A stretch of 64,000 bases of DNA from JAHEJV01 sp964653555. GTDB lineage: Bacteria > Myxococcota_A > UBA9160 > SMWR01. This document shows positions 1 to 8,570 of the stretch, piece after piece. Where the stretch lies: NCBI GenBank assembly GCA_964653555.1, contig CAZZFT010000004.1, positions 22,971-86,970 on the forward strand, written 5' to 3'. Numbering within the stretch: position 1 is the stretch's first letter; each line of letters opens with the position of its first letter. The notes beneath the pieces were generated by a model, which saw only the letters and a program-made list of their open reading frames with translations, was not told the origin of the DNA and did not search any database. The position numbers and the translations under genes are program-made.

Positions 1-585
1 CATGCACTCGCGCAGCGACCGCGCGCTGTGGAAGGGATGGGCGATGAAGCCGTCGGCCACCTCGCCCGCCAGTGCGACCATGCGAGGTCCGAAGCCCGCC
101 AGGAACAGGGGCGGGGGGCCGAAGGGGTTCGGCCCGGGATCGAAGGCCGGGATCATCAGCGTGTGGCGGTAGTACTCGCCGCGGAAGTCCAGCGGCGCGC
201 CGTTCTCCCAGGTGTCGAAGATCGCGCGGATCGCCGCGACGATCTCGCGCATGCGCGCGACCGGACGTCCCCAGGGCATGCTGAAGCGGTGCTCCACGTG
301 GGGCCGCACCTGGGACCCGAGGCCCAGCACGAAGCGCCCCCCCGAGAGCACCTGTAGCCCGCCCGCGAGGTTCGCCAGGTTCATCGGGCTGCGCGCGAAG
401 GCGATCGCGATCGCCGTGCCGAGCCGGATCCGCCTCGTGTGCTCGGCGGCGGTGGCCAGCGGCAGGAAGGGATCGTGCTTCGCCTCGAAGCTGAAGGCGC
501 CGTCGTAGCCGATCTCCTCGAGGCGCGGGAACAGGCTGCGCGCGTCGCGCGGGTCCTCGAGCGGAACCGTCGTGTAGACCTTCAC
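1..585 (-). CDS. Luciferase-like (LLM class) flavin-dependent oxidoreductase, 3' end cut by window
   Basis: 195 codons are visible and the C-terminus lies off the window. The chosen GTG start gives MKVYTTVPLEDP. The protein then runs through features typical of the F420/FMN-dependent luciferase-like TIM barrel: GYDGAFSFEAKHDPFLPLA, an RIRLGTAIAIAFARSP stretch, a GGRFVLGLGSQVRPH stretch and an FGPRMVALAGEVADGFIAHP stretch. It resembles the subgroup of F420-dependent oxidoreductases found in actinobacteria and some deltaproteobacteria. The substrate cannot be told. It lies 16 bp downstream of the SDR gene on the same strand and is probably co-transcribed with it. FMN rather than F420 use remains possible. 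Confidence 0.85.
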   Translation of the reverse strand, partial: MKVYTTVPLEDPRDARSLFPRLEEIGYDGAFSFEAKHDPFLPLATAAEHTRRIRLGTAIAIAFARSPMNLANLAGGLQVLSGGRFVLGLGSQVRPHVEHRFSMPWGRPVARMREIVAAIRAIFDTWENGAPLDFRGEYYRHTLMIPAFDPGPNPFGPPPLFLAGFGPRMVALAGEVADGFIAHPFHSARSLRECM

Positions 586-601
586 GGCGGGCGTCCGCCC
601 C

Positions 602-1405
602 TCACACGGCCGTGTCGGCGGCGCCGCCGTCGATCCGCAGGTTGGCGCCGTGGATGTAGCCCGCCCGATCGCCGGCCAGGAAGGCGACCAGGGCGCCCAC
701 CTCTTCGACGCGCCCCGCGCGTCCCGTCGGATTGGGCATCCACTCCGCCACGGCACGGCGCTCCGCCTGCTCCTCGTCGTCTCCCCAGCCGCGTCGCGCG
801 GCCAGACGGCGGAAGCCCGCACGCACCTCGTCGGTGGCCAGGATCCCGGGGCTCACCGTGTTCACCGTGACGCCGCAACCGGCGAGCTCCTTGGCCAGGC
901 TCACGGCGAGATTCGGCAGCGCCGCCTTCGCGGCGTAGTAGTGGGGCGTACGGCTCCCGGGACGCAGCGCGCCGACGGTGCCGACGAAGATCACGCGTCC
1001 GAAACCGCGCTCACGCATCCCGGGGACGAGCGCGCGCACCAGCCGCACACCCGACAGCACGTTGCGCTCGTAGCTTTGCAGCCAGTCCGCCGTCGTCCCC
1101 TCGAACCAGCCAGGCCCCTCGGCCACGCCGTAGTTGTTCACGAGCACGTCCACGCGGCCGCCGTCGGCGAGCAGCGTGCGGGCCACGAGATCGGCGCCTG
1201 CGTCGCTGCACACGTCGCCGGCCACCGGGCGGACGTCGCCGCCGGCGGCGCGCAGCGCCGTCGCCTCGCGCTCCGCGTCGGAGGCCTCGAAGCCGTGCAG
1301 CCACACGCGCGCGCCCTCGCCGGCCAGCGCGGCGGCGATCGCGCGTCCGGTCCCCCGATGCGCCCCGGTCACGAGCGCCACCCTGCCGCGGAGTCCCAGG
1401 TCCAC
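602..1405 (-). CDS. Short-chain dehydrogenase/reductase (SDR)
   Basis: A 267-residue classical SDR that should interconvert an alcohol and a ketone with NAD(P)H. The N-terminal nucleotide-binding motif TGAHRGTG is at residues 13-20, NNYG (usually NNAG) at 90-93 and the catalytic YYAAK (Y156, K160) is present. The residue 13 before the catalytic Tyr, normally Ser, is Thr143 in VGTVGAL, an uncommon change that may still support catalysis. The C-terminus GYIHGANLRIDGG is typical of family members that build or reduce acyl or polyol substrates. It is followed on the same strand by the luciferase-like gene and preceded by a tiny membrane-protein gene 3 bp away, so the three probably form one transcript. 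The substrate is unknown. Confidence 0.9.
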   Translation of the reverse strand: MDLGLRGRVALVTGAHRGTGRAIAAALAGEGARVWLHGFEASDAEREATALRAAGGDVRPVAGDVCSDAGADLVARTLLADGGRVDVLVNNYGVAEGPGWFEGTTADWLQSYERNVLSGVRLVRALVPGMRERGFGRVIFVGTVGALRPGSRTPHYYAAKAALPNLAVSLAKELAGCGVTVNTVSPGILATDEVRAGFRRLAARRGWGDDEEQAERRAVAEWMPNPTGRAGRVEEVGALVAFLAGDRAGYIHGANLRIDGGAADTAV

Positions 1406-1408
1406 GAC

Positions 1409-1621
1409 TCAGTCGAACAGGCGGACGCCGAGCGGAAACATCGCGAGCCAGGCGCCTGCGAGCGCACCGCCCAGCGCGCGCTTCCAGGTCGCCATCTCCT
1501 CGGGCCCCAGCTCGAAGACCACGGCGCAGGTGGCCCCGGCGACGGTGCCGCCGAGGAACACGACCACCGTGACCGGATGCTGACGGCACCAACGCCAGGA
1601 CCCCGCGAGATCGATCCGCAT
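1409..1621 (-). CDS. Small two-helix membrane protein, function unknown
   Basis: I do not recognise this 70-residue protein. It has two hydrophobic stretches, about residues 17-37 (VTVVVFLGGTVAGATCAVVF) and 48-66 (ALGGALAGAWLAMFPLGV), joined by a short acidic loop, so it is probably a helical hairpin in the inner membrane. The ATG start was preferred over an in-frame GTG at 1645 because GAGGAGGAG lies directly upstream at ribosome-binding distance. It ends 3 bp before the SDR gene and is likely translationally coupled to it. A role in anchoring or assisting the oxidoreductases is only a guess from context. Confidence 0.6.
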   Translation of the reverse strand: MRIDLAGSWRWCRQHPVTVVVFLGGTVAGATCAVVFELGPEEMATWKRALGGALAGAWLAMFPLGVRLFD

Positions 1622-1728
1622 CGCCTCCTCCTCGAGCGCTCCCACGGATGATGACAGCCGCCTTCCGCTTCCGCGACGTGTTGCGTAGCATCCGCCGGGT
1701 CCGTCCCGCCGCCCGACGAGGAGATCCC

Positions 1729-2832
1729 ATGAAGTTCGCCCTGTTCTACGAGATCCCGGTCGCCCGGCCCTGGAGCCGCCACAGCGAGCACGAGGCGTAC
1801 AAGAACGTGGTCGCCCAGGCGGTGCTTGGCGAGCAGGCCGGCTTCCACAGCCTGTGGACGGTGGAGCACCATTTCCTCGAGGAGTTCTCCCACTGCTCCA
1901 ACCCGGAGGTGCTCTACGGACACATCGCGGCGAAGACCTCGAAGCTGCGCCTGGGCTACGGCGTGCGTCTGCTCCCGAAGCCCTACAACCATCCGGTCCG
2001 CACCGCCGAGTCGGTGGCGGTGCTCGATCTGCTGTCGGACGGCCGGGTGGAGTTCGGCACCGGTCGCTCGGCCACGCGCGCCGAGCTCGAGGGCTTCGGC
2101 ATCGATCCCAAGCACACCCGCGCGATGTGGACCGAGGCGCTCCAGCACATCGTCGGCTGCTGGACGAACGACGAGTACTCCTTCAACGGAACCTACTGGT
2201 CGATGCCGCGCCGGCGCGTGCTGCCGAAGCCGCTCCAGGATCCCCATCCGCCGATCTGGGGCGCAACGACCAGCCTCGAAGGCCACCGCAACATCGGTCG
2301 CCTGGGCATCGGGCTGTGCTCCTTCAGCGTCGGGCTGCCGCCCGAGTCGTTCAAGGAGAAGGTGGACGAGTACCGCAAGGGCATCTCGGAATGCGAGAAG
2401 CCGGTGGGAAAGTTCATGAACAACCAGGCGGCGACCTTCACCATGGTCCACTGCGCGAACACGAACGAGCAGGCCTTCGCCGACGCCGCGGAGTCGATGG
2501 TCTGGTACCCGAAGGTCGGCGCGCGCCAGATCGCCTCGCTGTCCGACTGGATGCACGGCCGCGACCTCGGCAACTACGCGTACGCCGCCGACGTGGCCCG
2601 GAGCCGCGACGCGGGCACCCTCGACCAGATCGACTTCGACTACATCCGCGACTCGGGCGCGGCGATGGTGGGCGATCCGGATCGCTGCATCGAGATCGGG
2701 GAGCGCTACGCGGCCTCGGGCTGCGACATGCTCTTCTGTCTGGTCAACCCCTACAAGATCCCGCACAAGGCCGTGATGCGCTGCATCGAGCTGATGGGGG
2801 AGAAGGTGATCCCCGCCCTGTCGGGTCGCTAG
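1729..2832 (+). CDS. Luciferase-like (LLM class) flavin-dependent monooxygenase
   Basis: A 367-residue protein starting MKFALFYEIPVARPWSRHSE. It carries the bacterial-luciferase family signature WTVEHHF near residue 44-50, LRLGYGVRLLPKPYNHPVR, and SDGRVEFGTGRSATRAEL, a phosphate/flavin-binding region. These identify an FMNH2- or F420-dependent monooxygenase with a TIM-barrel fold. The ATG start is supported by CGAGGAG about 7 bases upstream; an ATG at 1648 would only add a basic tail with no family match. It is transcribed divergently from the SDR group, and its TAG stop overlaps the stop of the convergent hydrolase gene (CTAG). The substrate is unknown; long-chain aldehydes, sulfonates and alkanes are used by relatives. 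Confidence 0.88.
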   Translation: MKFALFYEIPVARPWSRHSEHEAYKNVVAQAVLGEQAGFHSLWTVEHHFLEEFSHCSNPEVLYGHIAAKTSKLRLGYGVRLLPKPYNHPVRTAESVAVLDLLSDGRVEFGTGRSATRAELEGFGIDPKHTRAMWTEALQHIVGCWTNDEYSFNGTYWSMPRRRVLPKPLQDPHPPIWGATTSLEGHRNIGRLGIGLCSFSVGLPPESFKEKVDEYRKGISECEKPVGKFMNNQAATFTMVHCANTNEQAFADAAESMVWYPKVGARQIASLSDWMHGRDLGNYAYAADVARSRDAGTLDQIDFDYIRDSGAAMVGDPDRCIEIGERYAASGCDMLFCLVNPYKIPHKAVMRCIELMGEKVIPALSGR

Positions 2833-4598
2833 GCGTACTCGGCCGACAGCGCCTCGACACGGGCGAGGCTCGCGGTCAGACCGCCGGGGCGCGAACGGGC
2901 GAGCCAGCAGGCGCGCTGCTCCTCGAGCGCCGCAGCCAGGTCTTCGCGCAGCGCCGCGACCTCCGGTGACGCGCTGCCGGCGCGGCGAGCCAGGCGCCAG
3001 GCGCCATGTCGCGCCAGACGCAGAGCCTGGCGCAGCTCGCGCACCACGATCTCGCCGTCGGCGCAGCCCGGGCGGGCGCGGCTCGCCGCCTGCATCAGCG
3101 ACTCCGCCCGCTCGGCCACCGCCGCCGCGCGCGCCGCGTCCGGCGTGCCGATCGCGCCGAGCGGCGCGATCCCCAGCAGCGCGCTGAACAGCGGGCTGGC
3201 GTTGAAGCCCGCCAGGCCGGTCTCCCGGTACAGATCGCCCATCTTCACGCAGACGCGGCCGAGTTCGCCGGCGGCGTCCTCGAAGAGCAGCGCGTCGAGG
3301 CGCGTCGCCAGATCGAGATCGCGGTGCCGCTCGGCGTTCCACGCCAGCCCGGCGGCGTCGAGCAGCGGCGCGAAGCTCACCGATGGCGGCTGGAGATGGC
3401 CGTTGTCGCCCCAGTCCGTCAGCAGGTAGCCACCGGCGCCGTGAGCGCGACCCACCTCGGCGGCATCGCGCAGGTTCGCGCGCGCGTTGGCCAGACGTCC
3501 GACCAGCGCGTTCCAGCTCGACGTGCCGGGACACACCCAGAAGGGGAACGCGCGCTCCGCGAACCCTCCCACCTGCGCGGCGAAGCCGCCCAGGGAGTCG
3601 GCCGCGACGCCCAGTCCCGCCAGGGTCTCGCGCACCTGCCGGGGCAGCGCCTCGGGCGGGCTCGGCGCCTCGTAGTGCCAGAGCAGCGCGATCGTGTCTT
3701 CGCGGGGCAGCTCTCCGACCAGCTCCGGATGATTGCGCAGGATGTCGGCCCAGAAGAGCACCTCGCGGCCGTCTCGGTGGAGGCCCGCGAGCAGGCGCAG
3801 CAGGTGCTCCAGGTACACGCGCCCGCGGCCGCGGGTCGCGACCTCGGCCCGGCTGCGCCCGGCACCGAGCTCGAAGGTCTCGTCGCAGCCGATGTTCACG
3901 CGGCGGCTCGTGAAGTGCCGCGAGAGCTCGCGCACGAGCGCCAGCGCGAACTCGGCGTTCTCGGGCGTGGGCGCGAGCACGCTCGCTGGGCGCCGCACGC
4001 CGCCGGGCGTCGTCCAGCCCCCGGGCGTCTCGGCGCGCTCCGCGTAGCGAGGATGGCAGAGCCAGCGCTCCATGTGACCGAAGGTGTTCTGGTTGGCCGC
4101 GAGCTCGATGCCGTGCTCCGCGCACCGGGCGTCGAGCCAGTGCACGTCCTCGGGCGTGATCGGCGACGCGTCGCGCCACACCTCCTCGTGCCCCGGATAG
4201 GCGAAGGCGTGCTCGGTGTAGAGCTGGAGGTGGTTGAAGCGCAGGCGCGCCAGGCGGTCGACGAGCCGTCCGAGTGTCTCGCGAGTCGGCACGCGATCGC
4301 GGCTCACGTCGAGCATGTAGCCGCGCACGGCGAAATCGGGCCAGTCGCGCAGGCGAAGGCCCGGCAGATCTCCTCCGTGGCGGCGCACGAGCTGCGCCAG
4401 CGCGTCCTCCGCGTAACGGCGTCCCGCCGCGTCGGCGTGTTCCACCCGCACCCCGCGCGCATCGGCGGTGATCGCATATCCCTGGGCAGGCAGCGACCGG
4501 TCGCGCGCGAAGCGGGGTCGCGCGCCCGGGGGCGGCGGCGGACCGCCGATCGCGAGCTCGCGCGGAACCGGAAACGAAGCGACGGGCGGCTCGGACAT
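2829..4598 (-). CDS. Glycoside hydrolase family 20-type beta-N-acetylhexosaminidase-like protein
   Basis: A 589-residue protein. An N-terminal GH20b-like domain (to about residue 100) is followed by a GH20-type TIM barrel beginning RGYMLDVSRDRVPTRETL. The typical Asp-Glu pair that positions the substrate acetamido group and acts as acid appears in VNIGCDETFELG, and the barrel continues with FWADILRNHPELV and GGYLLTDWGDNGHLQ. This points to hydrolysis of terminal N-acetylhexosamine or a similar sugar. No signal peptide is visible (MSEPPVASFPVPREL), so it is probably cytosolic and would act on imported or recycled sugars. It is divergent from the amidohydrolase gene at 4629 with only 30 bp between starts. 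The exact sugar specificity is not known. Confidence 0.8.
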   Translation of the reverse strand: MSEPPVASFPVPRELAIGGPPPPPGARPRFARDRSLPAQGYAITADARGVRVEHADAAGRRYAEDALAQLVRRHGGDLPGLRLRDWPDFAVRGYMLDVSRDRVPTRETLGRLVDRLARLRFNHLQLYTEHAFAYPGHEEVWRDASPITPEDVHWLDARCAEHGIELAANQNTFGHMERWLCHPRYAERAETPGGWTTPGGVRRPASVLAPTPENAEFALALVRELSRHFTSRRVNIGCDETFELGAGRSRAEVATRGRGRVYLEHLLRLLAGLHRDGREVLFWADILRNHPELVGELPREDTIALLWHYEAPSPPEALPRQVRETLAGLGVAADSLGGFAAQVGGFAERAFPFWVCPGTSSWNALVGRLANARANLRDAAEVGRAHGAGGYLLTDWGDNGHLQPPSVSFAPLLDAAGLAWNAERHRDLDLATRLDALLFEDAAGELGRVCVKMGDLYRETGLAGFNASPLFSALLGIAPLGAIGTPDAARAAAVAERAESLMQAASRARPGCADGEIVVRELRQALRLARHGAWRLARRAGSASPEVAALREDLAAALEEQRACWLARSRPGGLTASLARVEALSAEYA

Positions 4599-4628
4599 GG
4601 ACGGAACCGAGCGTACCCGAGGTAGGCT

Positions 4629-5477
4629 GTGCCCGTGATCGTCGACGCCCACCACCACTTCCTCGCGCCCGGGCGGATCGACTATCCGTTCCTGCGCTTC
4701 CTGCCCGACCTGGCCCGCCCACTGGGCAGCGACGATCTGGAGCCCCTGCTCCGCGACGCGGGCGTCGACCGCACGATCTGCGTGCAGGCCGCCGACGCGC
4801 TCGAGGAGACCGCCTTCCTGCTCGAACAGGCGGCGCGCGCCGACTGGGTCGCGGGCGTGGTCGGCTGGGTTCCCCTCGCCGACCCGGACGCGACCGCGCG
4901 CGCCCTCGAGCGCTTCGCGGCGCCCGGCTCGCGCCTGTGCGGAATCCGGCACCTGATCCACGACGAGCCCGATCCCGACTGGCTGGTGCAGGAGCCCGTG
5001 CTCGCCTCGCTCGCGCGGCTGGCGGCCGCCGGGCTCGCCTTCGACCTGAGCGCCTTCTCCCCCCGCCACCTCGAGCACGTCGTCACCCTCGCCGAGCGTG
5101 TCCCGGACCTCGACGTCGTGATCTGTCACTTCGGCATGCCGCGCATCGACCTCGGAGAGTGGGAGCCCTGGGCGAGCCGCTTCGCCGAGGCCGCCGGGCA
5201 TCCGCGCTGCCACGTGAAGATCTCCGGGCTCGATCTCTTCCTCGGCGGCTGCGACGCGGCCCGCATCCAGCCGTACGTCGATCACGCGCTCGCCTGCTTC
5301 GGACCCCGGCGCCTGCTCTGGGCCTCGAACTGGCCCGTCTCGCTCCAGCTGCGGGGCTACCGCGAGCTGCTCGAGACCGGCCGCGCCGTGATCGCGGCGT
5401 GCAGCGAGGCGGAGCGCACCGCGATCCTCGGGGGCAACGCGCTGCGCGTGTACCGGCTGGGTCGCGCGGAGAGTTGA
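4629..5477 (+). CDS. Amidohydrolase-2 family (TIM-barrel metal-dependent hydrolase)
   Basis: A 282-residue protein from a GTG start, beginning PVIVDAHHHFLAPG, where the HxH pair would bind the metal. Later motifs are VICHFGMPRIDL and LLWASNWPVSLQLRGY, the latter in the position of the final metal-binding Asp (GSDWP) but with Asn, as in several L-fuconolactonase-like and 2-pyrone-4,6-dicarboxylate lactonase-like members. The likely reaction is hydrolysis of a sugar lactone or similar cyclic ester. It sits back-to-back with a glycoside hydrolase, which fits a sugar-processing role, but that is inference. The GTG start was chosen because the conserved DAHHHF begins only a few residues downstream, as is usual. 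Confidence 0.8.
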   Translation: MPVIVDAHHHFLAPGRIDYPFLRFLPDLARPLGSDDLEPLLRDAGVDRTICVQAADALEETAFLLEQAARADWVAGVVGWVPLADPDATARALERFAAPGSRLCGIRHLIHDEPDPDWLVQEPVLASLARLAAAGLAFDLSAFSPRHLEHVVTLAERVPDLDVVICHFGMPRIDLGEWEPWASRFAEAAGHPRCHVKISGLDLFLGGCDAARIQPYVDHALACFGPRRLLWASNWPVSLQLRGYRELLETGRAVIAACSEAERTAILGGNALRVYRLGRAES

Positions 5478-5495
5478 CGACGCGGAGACGCCGGC

Positions 5496-6650
5496 TCAGT
5501 TCGGCAGATCGATCGCGGCGCCGTCCCAGAACCAGGGATCCGCGCCCGTGCCCTCCGGGCGCGGCGCGAACTCGCCCGCCACGTCGGTGTCGGTCTCCCC
5601 ACCGGGCGACGGAGCCGGTCGACCGGCCGCCTGCGTCTTCGCCAGGGCGGGCGGGTCGGACGGACGCGCCGCCGCCGACTGCCGCGCCGAGCGCGCGGCC
5701 TCGAGATTCCGCACCACCTGGACGTCGCCGGGGCCGCCCGCCACCAGGGCCCGCTCGTACTCCGCGATCGCCGCGTCGTACTCGCCGCGCAGATAGTGCG
5801 CGTAGCCTAGGTTGCTGCGCGCCTGCTGCTCGTCGCCCGTGCTCCGGAAGCGCGCCAGGGCCTCGTCGAAACGACCCTGGAGGGCGATCGCCAGCCCGAG
5901 ATTGTTCGTGCGCAGCTCGACGTCGCTCAGGTCCGCGCGCAGCGCCGCGCGCAGGACCTCCTCGGCGCGCTCGGGAGAGCCGGAGCGCAGGTAGGCTACA
6001 CCGAGGTTGTTCAGGATCCGGCCGTCGTGCGGTCGCAGCGCGCGCGCGCGCTCCAGGTGCTCCAGCGACTGGCGATGGCGGCCGAGCTGGTCGAGGGAGA
6101 CGCCCAGGGCGGCCTGGGCCGTGGGGGAGTCCGGGGCGAGCTCGACCGCGCGCTCGAGGTGCTGGAGACCCTCCTGCCGGTCGCGGCGCGCGACCAGCAC
6201 CAGTCCGAGCCCCACCTGCGCAGAGACGTCGTCGGGGGCCAGATCCAACGCGCTCTCGAACAGCGGTCGCGCGCGATCGGGGTCGTAGCGCAGGTGGACG
6301 TAGCCCAGCCGGACGCGCGGAGCCGGATCGTCGGGGGACATGCGATGAGCCGCCACGTAGTCCCAGATCGCCGCCGTCACGTTCCCGGCGGCCAGGTACG
6401 CGTCTCCCCGCCGCAGCCGACCCTCGACCGTGGTGGGTGTCTTGATCTCGTTGGGGTCCTTCGCCTCTTCGAGCAGCCGCTCCTCGTGGGCCATCCGGTG
6501 CTGCTCTTCCTCGAGGCGCTCCATCTCGACCTGCATCGGGTCCTTGGTCCCGATGCCGATCGCGGCCAGCGGGTGGCCGCCGGCGCAGCCCGCGGCCGGC
6601 AAGAGCATCGCGACGGCGAGCAGCACAGCGCGCGGTCGGCGGGGGATCAC
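5496..6650 (-). CDS. tadD: TPR lipoprotein of the Tad pilus locus (TadD-like)
   Basis: A 384-residue protein starting at GTG. A lipoprotein signal ends LLPAAGCAGG (lipobox Cys near residue 22). A charged helix rich in Glu/Met follows (MERLEEEQHRMAHEERLLEE), then about eight TPR repeats (for example GRILNNLGVAYLRSGSPERA), and a proline-rich low-complexity tail. TadD is an outer-membrane-anchored TPR protein thought to help assemble the Tad secretin. The start overlaps the tadC stop as GTGA, so it is translationally coupled as the last gene of the tad operon. TPR proteins are numerous, so the assignment to TadD rests mainly on the location and the lipoprotein signal. Confidence 0.82.
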   Translation of the reverse strand: MIPRRPRAVLLAVAMLLPAAGCAGGHPLAAIGIGTKDPMQVEMERLEEEQHRMAHEERLLEEAKDPNEIKTPTTVEGRLRRGDAYLAAGNVTAAIWDYVAAHRMSPDDPAPRVRLGYVHLRYDPDRARPLFESALDLAPDDVSAQVGLGLVLVARRDRQEGLQHLERAVELAPDSPTAQAALGVSLDQLGRHRQSLEHLERARALRPHDGRILNNLGVAYLRSGSPERAEEVLRAALRADLSDVELRTNNLGLAIALQGRFDEALARFRSTGDEQQARSNLGYAHYLRGEYDAAIAEYERALVAGGPGDVQVVRNLEAARSARQSAAARPSDPPALAKTQAAGRPAPSPGGETDTDVAGEFAPRPEGTGADPWFWDGAAIDLPN

Positions 6651-7567
6651 CGATGCGCCCCGAAGTACTGCCCGAAGGCGAGCAGGCCCGGGCCGACCAC
6701 GATCACCAGCATCGCGGCGAAGATGAACACGGTCGGGAACAGCATCTTCAGCGGTGCCTTGTTCGCCTGCTCCTCCGCGCGCTGCAGGCGGCGCAGACGC
6801 ATGCCGTCGGCGTGCACGCGCAACGTGTCGGCCAGGCTGGTCCCGAAGCGCTCGGTCTGGATCAACATGGCGACGAGCGAGCTGACGTCGGACACGCCGG
6901 TGCGGTCCGCGAGCGAGCGCAGGGCCTCGCTGGTGCTCTTGCCCGCGCGCCGCTCGAAGTTGGTCAGCTCGAACTCGCCCGCCAGGATCGGATGGCTGCC
7001 GCGGAAGTCCTCGGCGACGCGCTTCATGCTGGCGTTGATTCCCAGACCCGCCTCGACACACACGACCATCAGGTCGAGGGCGTCGGGGAGCGCGATCTCG
7101 ATCGCGCGCTGGCGCTTCTTCACCTGTCGGTCGAGCCAGTAGCTCGGCCCGATCAGGCCGATGCCGGAGGCGGTGCACAGCGCCATCACGAGCTGGAGCC
7201 GGTCGAGCGACCAGGCGAGCGGCGTGATCAGCACCAGCACGGGCAGAGCGAGACCGAGGGCGATCCGGCTCCCCATGTAGCTGACGAGCGCCGAGTCCGC
7301 GCGGAGGCCCGCGTAGGTGAGGCGGCGCTGGATCGGCGCCAGACTCGGCTCGCCGCGCTTCGCCGCGTCGCCGGCGAACACCCGCATCAGCCGCGCGAAC
7401 CAGCCGAGCTCGCTGGGCGTCAGCACGCCGCTGGTGTCGGTCTCGCGCGGTCCCTCTCCGCTCGCGAGCCGCTCTAGGCGCCGCTGCTCGGGCCGCCGAC
7501 CGAAGGTGGCGATTGCGGCACCGAGGCTCACGATGGATCCGAAGATCAGGGCGACGACCAGCTCCAT
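6647..7567 (-). CDS. tadC: Tad pilus inner-membrane platform protein TadC
   Basis: A 306-residue type II secretion F-domain (GspF) protein. It has an N-terminal membrane helix (VVALIFGSIVSLGAAIATFG), a central pair (LALPVLVLITPLA, LVMALCTASGIGLIGPSYWL), the cytoplasmic T2SF domain beginning RAIEIALPDALDLMVVCVEAG, and a C-terminal helix ending LVIVVGPGLLAFGQYFGAHR. TadB and TadC together form the membrane platform on which the CpaF ATPase drives pilin polymerisation. It lies directly downstream of tadB (8 bp) and overlaps tadD by 4 bp. Confidence 0.93.
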   Translation of the reverse strand: MELVVALIFGSIVSLGAAIATFGRRPEQRRLERLASGEGPRETDTSGVLTPSELGWFARLMRVFAGDAAKRGEPSLAPIQRRLTYAGLRADSALVSYMGSRIALGLALPVLVLITPLAWSLDRLQLVMALCTASGIGLIGPSYWLDRQVKKRQRAIEIALPDALDLMVVCVEAGLGINASMKRVAEDFRGSHPILAGEFELTNFERRAGKSTSEALRSLADRTGVSDVSSLVAMLIQTERFGTSLADTLRVHADGMRLRRLQRAEEQANKAPLKMLFPTVFIFAAMLVIVVGPGLLAFGQYFGAHR

Positions 7568-7575
7568 TCCCGCTC

Positions 7576-8556
7576 CTAGACCTCGATCCGCGCGAAGCGG
7601 CGCGAGAAGACGAAGCCGATCAGCACCAGCGCGCCGGCGATCGCGGCCATGTACATGCCGGGAACGGTGGTGAGCAGCGGCTTGACGTAGGACCGGCCGC
7701 CCTCGCCGCCGCAGGTGTACAGGGCGCCGACCATCACCAGCGGCATGCTGGCCAGCAGGTTCGCCGACGCGCGGCCCACCGCGGTGAGGGCCCGGACCTT
7801 GCCGTAGAGGGCGAAGCGGTCCCGGATCAGATAGCCCAGCTTCTCCAGCACCTCGGCGAGGTTGCCGCCCGTCTCGCGCTGGATCGTGATCGCGGTGACG
7901 AAGAAGGGCAGGTCGCCCGCCTCCATCCGGTACGTGAGATTGCGCAGGGCGACGCGCGTGTCCTGGCCGAGCTTGATCTCCTCGGCGACCTGGGCGAACT
8001 CGGTCCCGATCGGATCGGCGAGCTCGTCTCCGACCATCTGGAAGCCGAACGAGAGCGAGTGGCCGGCGCGCATCGCGCGGGTCATCAGGTCGAGGGCGTC
8101 GGGGAACTGCTCCTCGAATTTCGTGATCCGCTTCGCCCGCAGCTGGCCGATGCGCACGAAGGGGAGCACGCCGATCACACAGAAGGGCGCCGCCAGCGTG
8201 GTGCTGTCGAGCAGCATCGAGCCGACCAGCCAGCCCGCGACGCCAAGCGCCACGCACAGGAGCACGAAGCGCCCCGGCGGCGTGACCACCCCCGCCTGGT
8301 AGAGCCGGCGCTCGAGCTGCACGGCCCCCGGAACCCAGCGCGCGAAGTCGACCAGCGCCCGGCCGGCCTCGCGCCGGGCGCGCAGGATCGTGCCCTCGGC
8401 CGGCTGGTCCGGGCTCTGAATCCCGAGCGCGATCCGGCGCAGGCGGCGCCGCGCCGTCGCCCGCGCGCCCTCCCAGCGCTCGCTCGCCAGCATGGCGAGA
8501 CCCTCGACCGCCAGGAAGGCGGCGAGGAAGGTGAGGATGTACAGAACCGGGGGCAT
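7576..8556 (-). CDS. tadB: Tad pilus inner-membrane platform protein TadB
   Basis: A 326-residue GspF-domain membrane protein. It opens with a membrane helix (PVLYILTFLAAFLAVEGLAML), then a long basic cytoplasmic linker, paired helices around FVLLCVALGVAGWLVGSMLL, and the T2SF domain from EEQFPDALDLMTRAMRAGHS to QRETGGNLAEVLEKLGYLIR, ending in two more helices. FPDALDLMTRAMRAGHS is characteristic of TadB-type platform proteins. It partners TadC in the inner membrane and receives force from CpaF, whose gene is 14 bp upstream in the same operon. Confidence 0.94.
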   Translation of the reverse strand: MPPVLYILTFLAAFLAVEGLAMLASERWEGARATARRRLRRIALGIQSPDQPAEGTILRARREAGRALVDFARWVPGAVQLERRLYQAGVVTPPGRFVLLCVALGVAGWLVGSMLLDSTTLAAPFCVIGVLPFVRIGQLRAKRITKFEEQFPDALDLMTRAMRAGHSLSFGFQMVGDELADPIGTEFAQVAEEIKLGQDTRVALRNLTYRMEAGDLPFFVTAITIQRETGGNLAEVLEKLGYLIRDRFALYGKVRALTAVGRASANLLASMPLVMVGALYTCGGEGGRSYVKPLLTTVPGMYMAAIAGALVLIGFVFSRRFARIEV

Positions 8557-8570
8557 CGGACCTCGCGTCG

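Noticed and set aside
1..585. Luciferase-like genes as part of a lux operon with the LuxC/E-like pair
   Set aside because: They lie about 50 kb away on other transcripts and belong to the broad LLM family; nothing supports bioluminescence.
1369..4722. 1117-codon open frame on the minus strand across the first hydrolase region
   Set aside because: It is a different frame from the GH20-type gene and the luciferase-like gene and has no domain features.
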